26,656 bases of DNA from positions 1 to 26,656 of the forward strand of contig CAJVPJ010000380.1 in the NCBI GenBank assembly GCA_910592205.1. The letters are read 5' to 3'. The notes under the pieces are model-generated. The model ran no database searches. It was not told the origin of the DNA and worked only from the letters and a program-made list of their open reading frames with translations. Made by a program: the position numbers and the translations under genes. Numbering within the stretch: position 1 is the stretch's first letter; every line of letters begins with the position of its first letter. Shown piece by piece: positions 1 to 8,185 of the stretch. The stretch is from Paraglomus occultum. Lineage: Eukaryota; Glomeromycota; Glomeromycetes; Paraglomerales; Paraglomeraceae.

Positions 1-192
1 TAGCATCAGAATTTCCCAATCCCCATCAGACGAATTTCGCTGCACGATTGCGGTCGCGGCCCAGACGATCGGCCAATCACAGATATACGGTCCTTCGGTT
101 TTTGAACCCTGCTGAGACCAGGTTCCGTTGAAACGCTCTGATGAAGGCAAGGAGCTCCCCTGTGAAAAATTACCCGACATTTTTATTGCCAT
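1..192 (-). CDS. 5' part of an unrecognised protein gene, cut by the left window edge
   Basis: The minus strand is open from an ATG at 192-190 to the first base of the window, giving 64 codons with no stop, so the C-terminal part lies outside. The start context is GCCATGGC (purine at -3, G at +4). A second in-frame Met follows four codons later, at 180-178. The frame begins MAIKMSGNFSQGSS and contains a Trp-rich stretch, GPYICDWPIVWAAT. The first 25 or so residues are rich in Ser, Gly and Gln and look disordered. The segment is GC-richer than the DNA after it, as expected for coding sequence here. The start overlaps a plus-strand ATG in the same palindrome. No family is recognised. It could also be an internal exon. 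Confidence 0.5.
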   Translation of the reverse strand, partial: MAIKMSGNFSQGSSLPSSERFNGTWSQQGSKTEGPYICDWPIVWAATAIVQRNSSDGDWEILML

Positions 193-253
193 GGCGAAGA
201 AAAAAGAGCCCGAGTTCTTACTCGAAATTTATTCACGAGTAGATGACTCTTGA
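191..253 (+). CDS. 20-codon ORF with strong start context, possibly the first exon of the Sel1 relic
   Basis: ATG at 191-193 sits in GCCATGGCG, an ideal eukaryotic initiation context. It encodes MAKKKEPEFLLEIYSRVDDS and then TGA. The same frame continues after the TGA for a further 94 codons (254-538), so a single stop separates two open stretches. The ORF may be the start of the decayed Sel1-repeat gene that follows on this strand, an upstream ORF, or chance. A GTAGAT donor-like site at 228 could end a first exon, but the phase of any downstream exon is unresolved. The start lies 1 bp from the minus-strand start codon. Confidence 0.25.
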   Translation: MAKKKEPEFLLEIYSRVDDS

Positions 254-347
254 GTGAACCCCGAACTGAGCGATTCTCTGATTATACTGCGACAGGTTCG
301 GATAATCGTCTCCTTTAGCTTGTATAGGGGAAGCTACCACACTACAT

Positions 348-408
348 CGGATTATGCCATACGAGACACATACTACAACGGATTATGCCATACGGAACAT
401 ACTACAAC
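348..408. repeat. Imperfect 30-31 bp tandem duplication
   Basis: Two adjacent copies start with CGGATTATGCCATACG (348-378 and 379-408). They differ by a small indel (gagaca versus gaaca) and end in the same CATACTACAAC. The array lies just upstream of the Sel1 relic, in a stretch that is open but not convincingly coding. Confidence 0.7.
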
Positions 409-456
409 ACGACATCCCATACATACCCACGTTATATATCATACGACTTATCCGAA

Positions 457-732
457 ATGGTTAACACAAGACAATATCAAAGGGATGCTCAGCGAGGAAA
501 TGCTGACGCTTGGGCGACTGTCACAAGTCCGGAAATAGTGTAAGAATTGACCAATTGGCGGCTGAACAAGGCGATGTCGAGACACAACACAGACTTGGCG
601 CTTGTTACGAAGGGTGAAATACTCGTGTTTCGATTAGCGAGATGTTATGAAAATGGTATTGGAGTGAAGGTAGACCAGGAAAAGGTCTATCAAATGTATC
701 ACGCAAAGGTCCTGCGTTATCTGAACGCGTAG
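457..732 (+). pseudogene. Sel1-repeat (TPR-like) gene fragment, frameshifted
   Basis: Three pieces match the Sel1 repeat pattern (about 36-38 residues, helix-turn-helix, xLGxCYExGxGVxxDxxKAxxxYxxAA), but in two alternating frames. Around 469-513 the frame reads QYQRDAQRGNADAW. At 543-614 another frame reads RIDQLAAEQGDVETQHRLGA followed by CYEG and TGA. At 631-705 the first frame reads RLARCYENGIGVKVDQEKVY. Joining them needs frame changes near 515 and 617, and each unit is shorter than a full repeat, so I read this as a decayed copy. Sel1-repeat proteins act as protein-protein scaffolds. In fungi they occur in chitin synthase activators and ER-associated degradation adaptors, and in large expanded families. 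An uncalled intron could explain one frame change but not the shortened units. Confidence 0.7.
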
Positions 733-1149
733 AAGTAGCGGAACGGCCGTTCGGCAAGGACGTGCCTCATACCACGGCATTTTCGATGATCATCATGTAT
801 TAAGAGGATATATACGATAAGACTGAATTATAAAAGTTATAAGAAATTCTGAGGTTGCGATGCGAATAGTCAAATCTTACAGTCTCAGCGACGAAAGTAT
901 ATAAAGTTTTACGTCACTTTATTTGATGCGTAAACCAACCATCATGTGGATGTTCATAGTCGTTGCATCAAAGAACAAGAGCGATCGATGTTTGTCGTCG
1001 ACCAAAAATTAGATCACTGTAAATAAAGGCAATATACTAAATAATATGCGTCATAAATCCCGTGTCGTATGCCACATTTCTTTCCGAATATACATTGGAG
1101 AAACAATTTTTGCGGATGTTTATTTATATGTTTCAGTCACGAGTGACTT
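733..1149. other. AT-rich intergenic stretch
   Basis: No coding frame stands out. The right part (1030-1149) contains ATAAATAAAC on the minus strand just downstream of the 1150-1725 gene, compatible with its 3' UTR and polyadenylation signal. Confidence 0.4.
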
Positions 1150-1725
1150 TTAATAACAAATCAGTACAAACAACAAGTTGAACATTTGGCATTCTAGATA
1201 ATTACATATTTTGCGAACCGCCCCATGGCCCCGAGCCATTACATATTTTGCGAACCACCCCGTGGTTGCCCGGAGCCATTGCACAGCTTTGTGCATGCCA
1301 GGGGATGGCTCTCGCGCCATGACTTGGCGAGAGCTTGCGAAGTTGGACGGACAGCCTTGCAGTCCAACAGCGTGCCACACGTCGATATCTGGGGATAAGA
1401 AGAAGGGATTTGTTTCACGATTAGTATAATGTACGAAAATAAGAGCACTATCCAAGTCATTATAACATCCGCATAGTCGAAAAGAGGAAAGCATATGAGA
1501 AAATGTGTAAATATATTTACCAATGGAGGACCCCGATAATATTCTCCAGAGCCTCCCCACACGGGCGCGTGACGTATTGTTTTCTTCGTCTCGCGCCGCA
1601 TGAGGAACCCGGAGGAACGGCCTATGATTAAAAAGTTTTCATTCACGATTATTAAAAGTTCATCTTTTCGCAAGAATAAAAAAAGAGAGTATGCAAAATA
1701 ATATTTACCGGTCTTTCGTGTCCAT
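1150..1725 (-). CDS. Three-exon small gene of unknown function (118 aa model)
   Basis: Proposed exons are 1725-1709, 1621-1521 and 1388-1150, total 357 nt (118 residues plus TAA). The introns are 1708-1622 (87 nt, GTAAATAT...AATCATAG) and 1520-1389 (132 nt, GTAAATAT, TACTAATC branch point at 1426-1419, then TTCTTCTTATCCCCAG). The exons are clearly GC-richer than the introns, and the composition switches at the splice sites, which is the main support. The ATG at 1725 has A at -3. The product starts MDTKDRPFLRVPHAARDEE, has a basic middle around RVGRLWRIL, and a C-terminal part that includes a duplicated segment. No family is recognised. A different frame is open across both introns for 186 codons (1799-1239), so the reading frame is not certain. 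Confidence 0.4.
1201..1277. repeat. 37/40-bp tandem duplication with internal palindromes
   Basis: ATTACATATTTTGCGAACC begins both copies (1201-1237 and 1238-1277), and both end in GAGCC. The first copy contains CCATGG. The second contains the hairpin AACCAC-CCC-GTGGTT. A separate 7-bp stem, GTTGGAC/GTCCAAC, lies nearby (1342-1348 with 1362-1368). The duplication falls in the last exon of the minus-strand gene. Because its period is not a multiple of 3, the two copies are read in different frames. Confidence 0.75.
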
Positions 1726-2178
1726 TTATTTATATCGGCCGTTCGCCTGATGAATGAATGACAATGAATTAAAGGATTAGGATGAGCATAACAAGCCATA
1801 TATATACAGCATCGATGAAGCCTATTTTATACTTACGATAACAAATGAAAATAAATAATTTAAAAACCTCCCCGGTAACTAGGGAGGATTACAAGCGAAG
1901 CAACTACACGTTGATATATTAAAACAATTAGCAAAAGGGTGAAAGCACGTAGACAGTTTCTGTTCCAATTATAACTTACCCTGATAAATCGCCTGTCTCT
2001 GTTGCCCATTGCCCGGGCCAACAATGTTCCTAATAATTAGGAAAGGCGCTATTAAACAATCGAGTAAGGAAGAATTAGTAAGCTTGATATTTCGTTTGGA
2101 CGCCAACTCTCGAGATATTAAGGTCAGGAAAACGTCGATAACGTGGCGTACATGCTAAAGCCTTTTCACACGTTGGCA

Positions 2179-2388
2179 CTAAACGTCTGCTATAAACACT
2201 TTACGATACCACCACCAACCCCCATTACCACAAAAGAAGGGCTTACCGGTAAAATAAAAGTAACCGATATATGGCATGTTGAAGAATAGCCAATATATCG
2301 GTCGAAACAGAGGCGAGAGATTGCCAAAGAATATTTTAAGAGGCGATAAGAGCCTCGGAAGAGAGTTTAAGTTATAATCTCTTGTCAT
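2179..2388 (-). CDS. Weak candidate: hydrophobic ORF or first exon upstream of the 1150-1725 gene
   Basis: ATG at 2388 opens a 69-codon frame rich in Phe, Tyr, Trp and Leu. A donor GTAAGC at 2246 follows the first 47 codons. If used, the next exon could be a GC-rich patch at 2029-1983 (acceptor TTATTAG, then donor GTAAGT), reached through a TTACTAAT branch point near 2080; the phase stays open. Further donor and acceptor motifs continue down to 1747. Whether this is the 5' part of the 1150-1725 transcript or a separate gene cannot be told: the joined frame meets a TAA just before the ATG at 1725. A run of about 12 T (minus strand) precedes the ATG. Confidence 0.2.
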   Translation of the reverse strand: MTRDYNLNSLPRLLSPLKIFFGNLSPLFRPIYWLFFNMPYIGYFYFTGKPFFCGNGGWWWYRKVFIADV

Positions 2389-2400
2389 TGAAAAAAAAAA

Positions 2401-4300
2401 AAGTCTGTTGTCTACAAGGACGTTTTAAAACATAGATGGTTGTTGGGGACGGTAAACAATCTGCTGTGAACCCTTGTCAGAAATTTCTAAATATTGCAGA
2501 CACTCGGTGTTACTCAATCGACCAATGATTCGATTTCATTGATGCAAAATCACGTTATGGTTTGCTTATTATTATTATTATTATGGTTTCGAAATAAGCA
2601 CAGGCCCTGAACGATGTGTCATGAATGACTGCGCAGCAAGTAGTGTTTATCAGCAGTGATATCGTAGCTATTGTTCGTTGGCGAGAGAATATGGAATGTC
2701 TGATGACCCATTATTTGATATCACAACGATTGTATATGATAATTGTGTTATCATCTGTGTATGATATTCATATGCACCGTTCACGGAACAAAGACGTTTT
2801 GATCTTTGTATAGATTTAACTCTTTTCGGAGTATACAGTGAACCTAATCATTTTAACATAAATTGTTACTTTACATACTCTTATAGTCATATGCGGTGTA
2901 CCTATTGTTTGTTGATGGCAAAGATGCATAACATGACAATGTCGTTTTTAAATATCTCGACACTGTATAAATGGTATTATTTATGCGTTCAGCACATCAA
3001 TAAAAGAAGTATACTGCAAGCATTTTTAACCTACATTTTACCCAGGCGAGAGTAAGCGACATCTTGTCGTTGATGTTATCTCCCAACATGAATTTTTGGG
3101 GTTTCTTCTTCGTCTGTTAACAATTGGCAGTGGTACAGCAGAATATTGTTATAGTAACGATCATCATGTGTATTGTATATTAGTATAAACCCGCATGCAT
3201 TCAAAGCGTCACAACCAACGCCACCAAAGACATCTTTACGCTGATAATAATACTCAAAAGCACAACTTTATGTAATGTTCATCGATTGTTTGTGAATAAA
3301 AGTACCTATTTTCTTTCCAATTGGAATGACTTTATTTTATTTCAGGAATCGAATTTTCGTTCTCTGTTTTATGTACATGTTTCTATACACATATGATAAG
3401 CGAAAGCTGTTCTGCAAGCTGATACTTGTAGGACATACACACGTTTATTCACATCAGAAATGGACATTGCATTCTCAGATTGTGTGCGGAATGCAAGAGT
3501 TTTTTTTTTTCTCAACTGTTGGGGTGGGAATACATACGATAATGCGCAATCACATAATAGTATATAATATGTATGGGTAATGTTAGTATATTAATATTAA
3601 TATATGATAATAAAGCATTTTCAATAAGGTTTGGGTTATGGCCCGTATGTATCAGTATTGGTATCATTACACATTGATATTTAACCTATCAGACTTTGGA
3701 TTACTGAAACACCAATAGCCTCAATATGCCTAGTGATATATGATAGAGAATATTTGTATTTGGTGTTTAGCATTTTAATTTATATAAAGTTATAGTATTA
3801 TACATGAATTATATTTACATCTCACCCCAACATGTTAAAGACTACTTTGTCTTTATCAATAAAACCTCATATTAAATATACATCGTACTTTATCCTTATG
3901 ATTTTCCTACTATTTCTTAAAATGTATACATGACAGGCTCAAATCTCTTTGTCTTTTTGCCATTTGTTGTTGGTGGGACAAAATGCAATATAATATCACC
4001 AGACAATGTATTTACAATAAAGTAGACATGTATACGTGCATCTCGTTTGTGATTTGACCAGCGTACAAGTCGACAATAGAAGATAGAATCACGGATCTGT
4101 TCACTACAAGTTCCGATTTAAAACTCAACAAACGCCAACTGATTGTTGATGGAGAGATGCGTAGTACAACAAAGAATGTTCCATGTCCTCTTACAAAATA
4201 AACAAAAGGTCTAAAATAGCTAGATATTGCACGCGTATGGTATATTGTCTCTTTGTCTCTTTGCCTCTCAATGATCAACCAATGACTGGTCGTTAGTTGC
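2401..4300. other. AT-rich stretch, no supported gene
   Basis: The open frames (for example 2625-2813 and 3326-3580 on plus, 4012-4278 on minus) are AT-rich, hydrophobic and within chance length. A short (TTA)n microsatellite lies at about 2568-2590 and a T-run at 3501-3510. Nothing else was recognised. Confidence 0.4.
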
Positions 4301-4717
4301 TTCGCATTTGTGAAAATTACGTATTTGCATGTATTGCAATATTGTTCATGCGATCTTGTACAACTTTATACGAATCCTTTGCTTGGCACCGAGAACGTCC
4401 GTTTGTGTGTCCGGTTAGCGATGTTCCGTGATAACCGATATTTGTATTTGTATATAAATAAGCATAGGTTTACGGCATCAAAATACATCTTTAACAAGAT
4501 TAAACATCATAACTCAACATCCAAAACCCACAAACCCACAAACCTACAATACAAAATTATATCATACCTCCGCGCTTTTCGCAATCCCGCTATAAACAAA
4601 GTAACAACAACGGGGCAACAAACCAATCCGTTTTTTCAAACCTGCTAAAATCACCCGTTTCTTCATCTCACTCCGGCTTGGTGAGCAAACATCGGGATAA
4701 ACGACCGGCAACCTTTG
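4301..4717. other. No supported gene
   Basis: A 112-codon plus frame (4310-4648) exists, but its Lys/Asn/Thr-rich composition follows the base composition. No splice motif or family signal was seen. Confidence 0.3.
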
Positions 4718-4742
4718 CCTTGACGACGACGACGACGACGAC
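4718..4742. repeat. (GAC)n trinucleotide microsatellite
   Basis: About seven to eight uninterrupted GAC/CGA units. On the plus strand in the frame of the next ORF they would encode a run of Asp. That frame is open from about 4699, upstream of the ATG at 4836, so the repeat could be coding if an earlier exon exists. Confidence 0.85.
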
Positions 4743-4835
4743 AATATTACGTACCCCTCACCTATAATAACACTCGTGAGGAGCCGCCAGCGCTTACGAA
4801 GGTCTGTCAGAGTCGGACCGAGTCCTCCTGGCACA

Positions 4836-5066
4836 ATGGCGACCAGAGTCTACGTCCCCAAGCAGTTACATATACTGAACAAGCGGGGATTGGTTGCCGC
4901 CGCCACACATTTACGCCAACGCCATTGGACCGTGCGGGACCAGCGGCAAATTATACGACAGAACCAAAGATGGTTCTCATGCTCCACGTGGGTCCGGAGT
5001 TGTTGTCTGTGTCGGGTGCTATACGCACCAAGAAACTTATTTGTAGATAGAAGTAAAAAAATATAA
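4836..5066 (+). CDS. Small basic protein of unknown function (76 aa)
   Basis: The ATG at 4836 lies in ACAATGGCG (A at -3, G at +4), the best start context in this island. The product begins MATRVYVPKQLHILNKRG. It is rich in Arg, Gln and Trp in the middle (WTVRDQRQIIRQNQRW) and has three Cys near the C-terminus (SCCLC). The stop is followed directly by A/T-rich low-complexity DNA. The frame is open upstream to a TAA near 4696 and would include an Asp run. The island is GC-rich, so other frames are also open, including a plus frame ending at 5050 and a minus frame with one TAG. The strand is therefore not certain. No family is recognised. Confidence 0.4.
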   Translation: MATRVYVPKQLHILNKRGLVAAATHLRQRHWTVRDQRQIIRQNQRWFSCSTWVRSCCLCRVLYAPRNLFVDRSKKI

Positions 5067-5217
5067 AAAAAAAAAATAAAAATAAAATAAAAATAAAACA
5101 AAATAAAATAAAAATAAAACAAACAAAATAAAATAAAAAATAAAATAAAAAATAAAAAAATAAAATAAAATATAAAATAAAATATAAAAAAATAATAATA
5201 AAAAAAAAATATTAAAA
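5057..5217. repeat. A/T low-complexity tract, (A)nT units
   Basis: About 160 bp made almost entirely of A with regularly spaced single T (AAAAT, AAATAAAAT units), plus three isolated C-containing units. It separates the 4836-5066 ORF from the tandem hairpins. Confidence 0.95.
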
Positions 5218-5221
5218 TTAT

Positions 5222-5432
5222 CGTGTGTGTCGGAAGTGACAGTGTCTCACTTTCGACACATACGTTTGATCGTGTGTGTCGGAGTGACGGTTATGTCACT
5301 TTCGACACATACGTTTGATGCTTGTGTGTGTCGGAAATGACATTGTGTCACTTCCGACACACACGTTTGATGATGACCGTGTGTGTTGGAAATAATGTGT
5401 GTGTCAATTCCGACACACACGTTTGATGTCGG
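5222..5432. repeat. Four tandem ~50-bp hairpin units
   Basis: Units at 5222-5270, 5271-5320, 5321-5377 and 5378-5432 each consist of a left arm like CGTGTGTGTCGGAARTGACA, a short loop, the inverted arm TGTCACTTYCGACACAYACG, and a spacer TTTGATG. Unit 3 is nearly perfect: a stem of about 18 bp with one mismatch and a loop of about 3 nt. Most arm differences between units are C-to-T on the plus strand and leave G.U pairs in a plus-strand RNA. There is no coding potential. It could be an expanded palindrome, a mobile-element remnant or a structured transcript. Confidence 0.9.
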
Positions 5433-5551
5433 TTATTTGAGACGATATAGATAAATTATTAGTATTAGGTTAACAATAAATAAATAATATAGACGTAAAA
5501 CTTTACAGTAAATTTAAAACGTAAAATAAATTGTATAAAGAAAGATACAAA

Positions 5552-5666
5552 TGTAAATGTAAATATAAAACTTTACAATAAATTAATCGCAATCCTCGAG
5601 AAATTGAATGTAAATGTAAAATATAAAACTTTGCAATAAATTAATCGCAATCGTCGAGAAATTGAA
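5552..5666. repeat. 57/58-bp tandem duplication
   Basis: Copies at 5552-5608 and 5609-5666 share TGTAAATGTAAA at the start, AATTAATCGCAATC in the middle and TCGAGAAATTGAA at the end, with three or four differences. A partial earlier relative (AAAACTTTACAGTAAAT) lies at about 5496-5512, suggesting an older array. Confidence 0.85.
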
Positions 5667-6884
5667 TTAATTATTTCATTCAGAACCACAGATTTTCTTT
5701 AATTATTAAAGCAAAAAGTTATTATTAGTATGGACAACTATGTAGCGTGTTTTAATGCTCTCATGCCAACTGTTCGCTTCTCCCATTACATCATAAATAA
5801 TCTACCAAAAATGTTTGCGTAAACGTGTCGTCAAGTTATATTAGAATGCAGGCTATCATACACGCCCTCTCTCAATGTAAGATTGTACGCTAAATACGGG
5901 CTAATTCACGGTATTCAAAGCATGGAAAATTTTACAAGTTTGTGATAATGTAATTTCAATCATATGACCATACGCATTATTCATAGACGTCACCTTGATA
6001 ATATTACATAACAGAAATTTGTATGACTGATGTGCTGTCCCACCTTCTCAAAGCTTATTAACATTGTCAAGGATTACATACTCGCTGACAATCGGCTTTC
6101 ATTATCACAGAATGAATGGCCAGTATACTGATATGTTACCAATACCAAATACGCCTTTACGTTGTCTTCATCGTTGGCTATAAATCCGACTGGAGTTTGT
6201 TAGGGGGTTAGTAAATCGGATACATACTTGTTAGCATGGGGTCCCTATGCCTGAAATCATAACATTTTCTTGTGCATTTGTACATCAACTCGATTTACCT
6301 TTAAAGAATAAGAGATCAAGGACATTATTTTCATAATTGACGTACAAGGATTGTTAATATGCCTAACGACATTGTTCGTCGATGTCTTTGTCTTCCATTA
6401 TTTGACTGACATGATAACGATGTAAATCACAGCAGTGTGGACCAGAGTTTATAGGTTCGTCACTTTGACAGGGAAGCATGAGATATAGATGGCGATATGT
6501 AATCTAATCGAAATGCCACCAATACGGTACAGTATTATAAGAGCTGCATACTATTACGTCTTGTCTCACGTAAATCGCTTCACATGTGTTGAACAATATT
6601 TGTTTACCTATATAGAATCACAACAGACTGTTTGCGGAACCCCGGCCACATGCAATTTTCCCCCTAGTTGAGATAAAAGTGACATTAACAATGTTGGGTT
6701 GTAAACGGTGCACCAGTAACTGCCTTTAATGGCAAGGCTCATCTGAATCGAAATCCGAATCGATCGCTTATTGAGCGAGGCACAAGTCATTGATTTGATC
6801 AGCGTGGAATAATACTGCATAGCTTTGTTATCCTTTACGTGAACCAAGTATCAATGATGAGTATCTACGCTCATGTGGGATTAG
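5667..6884. other. AT-rich stretch, no supported gene
   Basis: Short frames only (6489-6671 plus, 6608-6847 minus). No family, splice pattern or repeat was recognised. Confidence 0.35.
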
Positions 6885-7013
6885 GAAATCCATCTACTTA
6901 TAAATTGCAGGTTTTCCCTTACAACAAACTGTTTATCAGTTCGAAAGAGTTTCAATTACACCAAACACATTCAACACATTTCCGCAATCTCGCTGTTCAC
7001 ACACCAACTAAAA

Positions 7014-7553
7014 ATGACCCACAATTTTTCGCACAATGAAATAAAAAACATCAAGGGTCGATATGAGATCCTACCGACAAGCCAAACAAAGCGTAGTCAT
7101 AAAAACAAACAAACTCTATACAGGAAAAACGTACTCCCAACTACCAACGTAACTCAAAGGGGCTACGTACACGCGGCAAATAATTTAGGAGACGCACCAA
7201 CGAATGGCATACTATATACGGAACGATCTACTGAATTTCGAGGCCTTTATTTGGCGGAACGATCTACTAATTTTCGAGACCTTTATCCGGCGGAACAATC
7301 TACTAATTTTCGAAGCCTTTATCCGGCGGAACGATCTGCTGAACGATTACCCAAAGGACCAAATATTTTTAATGATGGCAATAACAGTAATATGTGTACT
7401 TGCAAGGCACCCGAAATTGACATTCGACGCAATGAGACTGTAAGCAACGGAAACAAGCTCAACACGTTCAGACCGCTTAATGAGTTTGACCCATCATTTG
7501 ATTTTATTTTGTACAGTGATAGTTATATGGAGTATGACCTGTGGTTTTTATAA
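7014..7553 (+). CDS. Repeat-containing hypothetical protein (179 aa), longest stop-free frame
   Basis: ATG at 7014, TAA at 7551. The frame is stop-free further upstream to 6885 (222 codons in all), far longer than expected by chance at this base composition, so an upstream exon is likely; an ATTGCAG acceptor-like site is at 6904-6910. The product is hydrophilic and rich in Asn, Thr, Arg and Glu. Near residues 70-108 it has three 12-residue repeats of the type ERSTNFRDLYPA plus a partial fourth. The C-terminus (EFDPSFDFILYSDSYMEYDL) is acidic and aromatic. In the +1 frame (7204-7443) the repeats read RRNDLLIFEAFI with several synonymous changes (CTA/CTG, GAG/GAA), so the repeat may have evolved in that other frame. 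No known family. Confidence 0.5.
   Translation: MTHNFSHNEIKNIKGRYEILPTSQTKRSHKNKQTLYRKNVLPTTNVTQRGYVHAANNLGDAPTNGILYTERSTEFRGLYLAERSTNFRDLYPAEQSTNFRSLYPAERSAERLPKGPNIFNDGNNSNMCTCKAPEIDIRRNETVSNGNKLNTFRPLNEFDPSFDFILYSDSYMEYDLWFL
7221..7343 (+). repeat. 36-bp tandem repeat, three copies plus a partial
   Basis: Units 7221-7256, 7257-7292 and 7293-7328 begin GAACRATCTACTRAWTTTCG and end GCG; a fragment (GAACGATCTGCTGAAC) follows at 7329. The 36-bp period keeps frame, giving 12-residue protein repeats in every frame. Confidence 0.9.
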
Positions 7554-8026
7554 TGTCCTTTGCAAATATTATCGTCGCCAGCATGCGAAAGTCTGGGGAT
7601 TAAACGGGTTGTAGCCTATAGTTGTGCACTTGGAAATACTGCACATAGTTTTAAACATAGGAGAATGGCGTAATCGCATTTTCTTCAATCGAACAGTAGT
7701 CTCTCTAGTCTGAAATACTGCCTACGCAATGCTTTTTGTTTTCAGTTCAAGTGTTGTTTTTTTCTTATAGACCGCTTTAATATATAATAAATTGAATAAT
7801 ATTTTTATTGAATTCGTCGACTCGGTCACTTTGAACACGACGCGAGTCATAGCGAGGAAGCTAACCTTATTTTAACAATATCTGATACTTTATATTGGTG
7901 CCTTATGTACTCTCACTCGTCACGCAATCGTATTTTTATTTACGTCCTACATCCATTTTCATTATTTGTAACATTTTTACTGCCATTCGCTGTAAGCGCA
8001 AACTGTCAATTAGAATCCCCAAAAAA
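7554..8026. other. No supported gene
   Basis: AT-rich DNA after the stop of the 7014-7553 ORF, with ATATAATAAATTGAATAA near 7781-7800 as a possible polyadenylation region. Confidence 0.3.
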
Positions 8027-8185
8027 CTAACGCGATTTTTGCCCCGTTGCCTTTCTGTTTAGGTTTTGGTCGTTCCCGAGAAAGTTGGAGAAATCTCTGT
8101 AATGCTTCTTTAAAAATGGTATTGTCGACATTTTATTTTCTAATTGTTGGTTGCAAGCTTCAACCCACTGTTTCTGAAGTTCCAT
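8027..8185 (-). CDS. 52-codon ORF or exon with coiled-coil-like composition
   Basis: ATG at 8185-8183, TAG at 8029-8027. The product starts MELQKQWVEACNQQLENKMS and continues with FLKKHYRDFSNFLGNDQN. It is rich in charged and amide residues and alternates in an amphipathic way, unlike the hydrophobic frames that AT-rich noise gives here. The frame opens just after a TGA three-to-four codons upstream. It may be a small exon. Other minus frames at 8160-8357 and 8348-8572 are open but unsupported. No family is recognised. Confidence 0.3.
   Translation of the reverse strand: MELQKQWVEACNQQLENKMSTIPFLKKHYRDFSNFLGNDQNLNRKATGQKSR

Noticed and set aside
1201-1380. tRNA- or SINE-like GC-rich patch with stems
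   Set aside because: No A/B box or GTTCGANTC T-arm and no cloverleaf; explained better as an exon with a tandem duplication.
5222-5432. CRISPR array
   Set aside because: Repeats are contiguous palindromic units with 6-17 bp spacers, inside apparently eukaryotic DNA; no cas genes.
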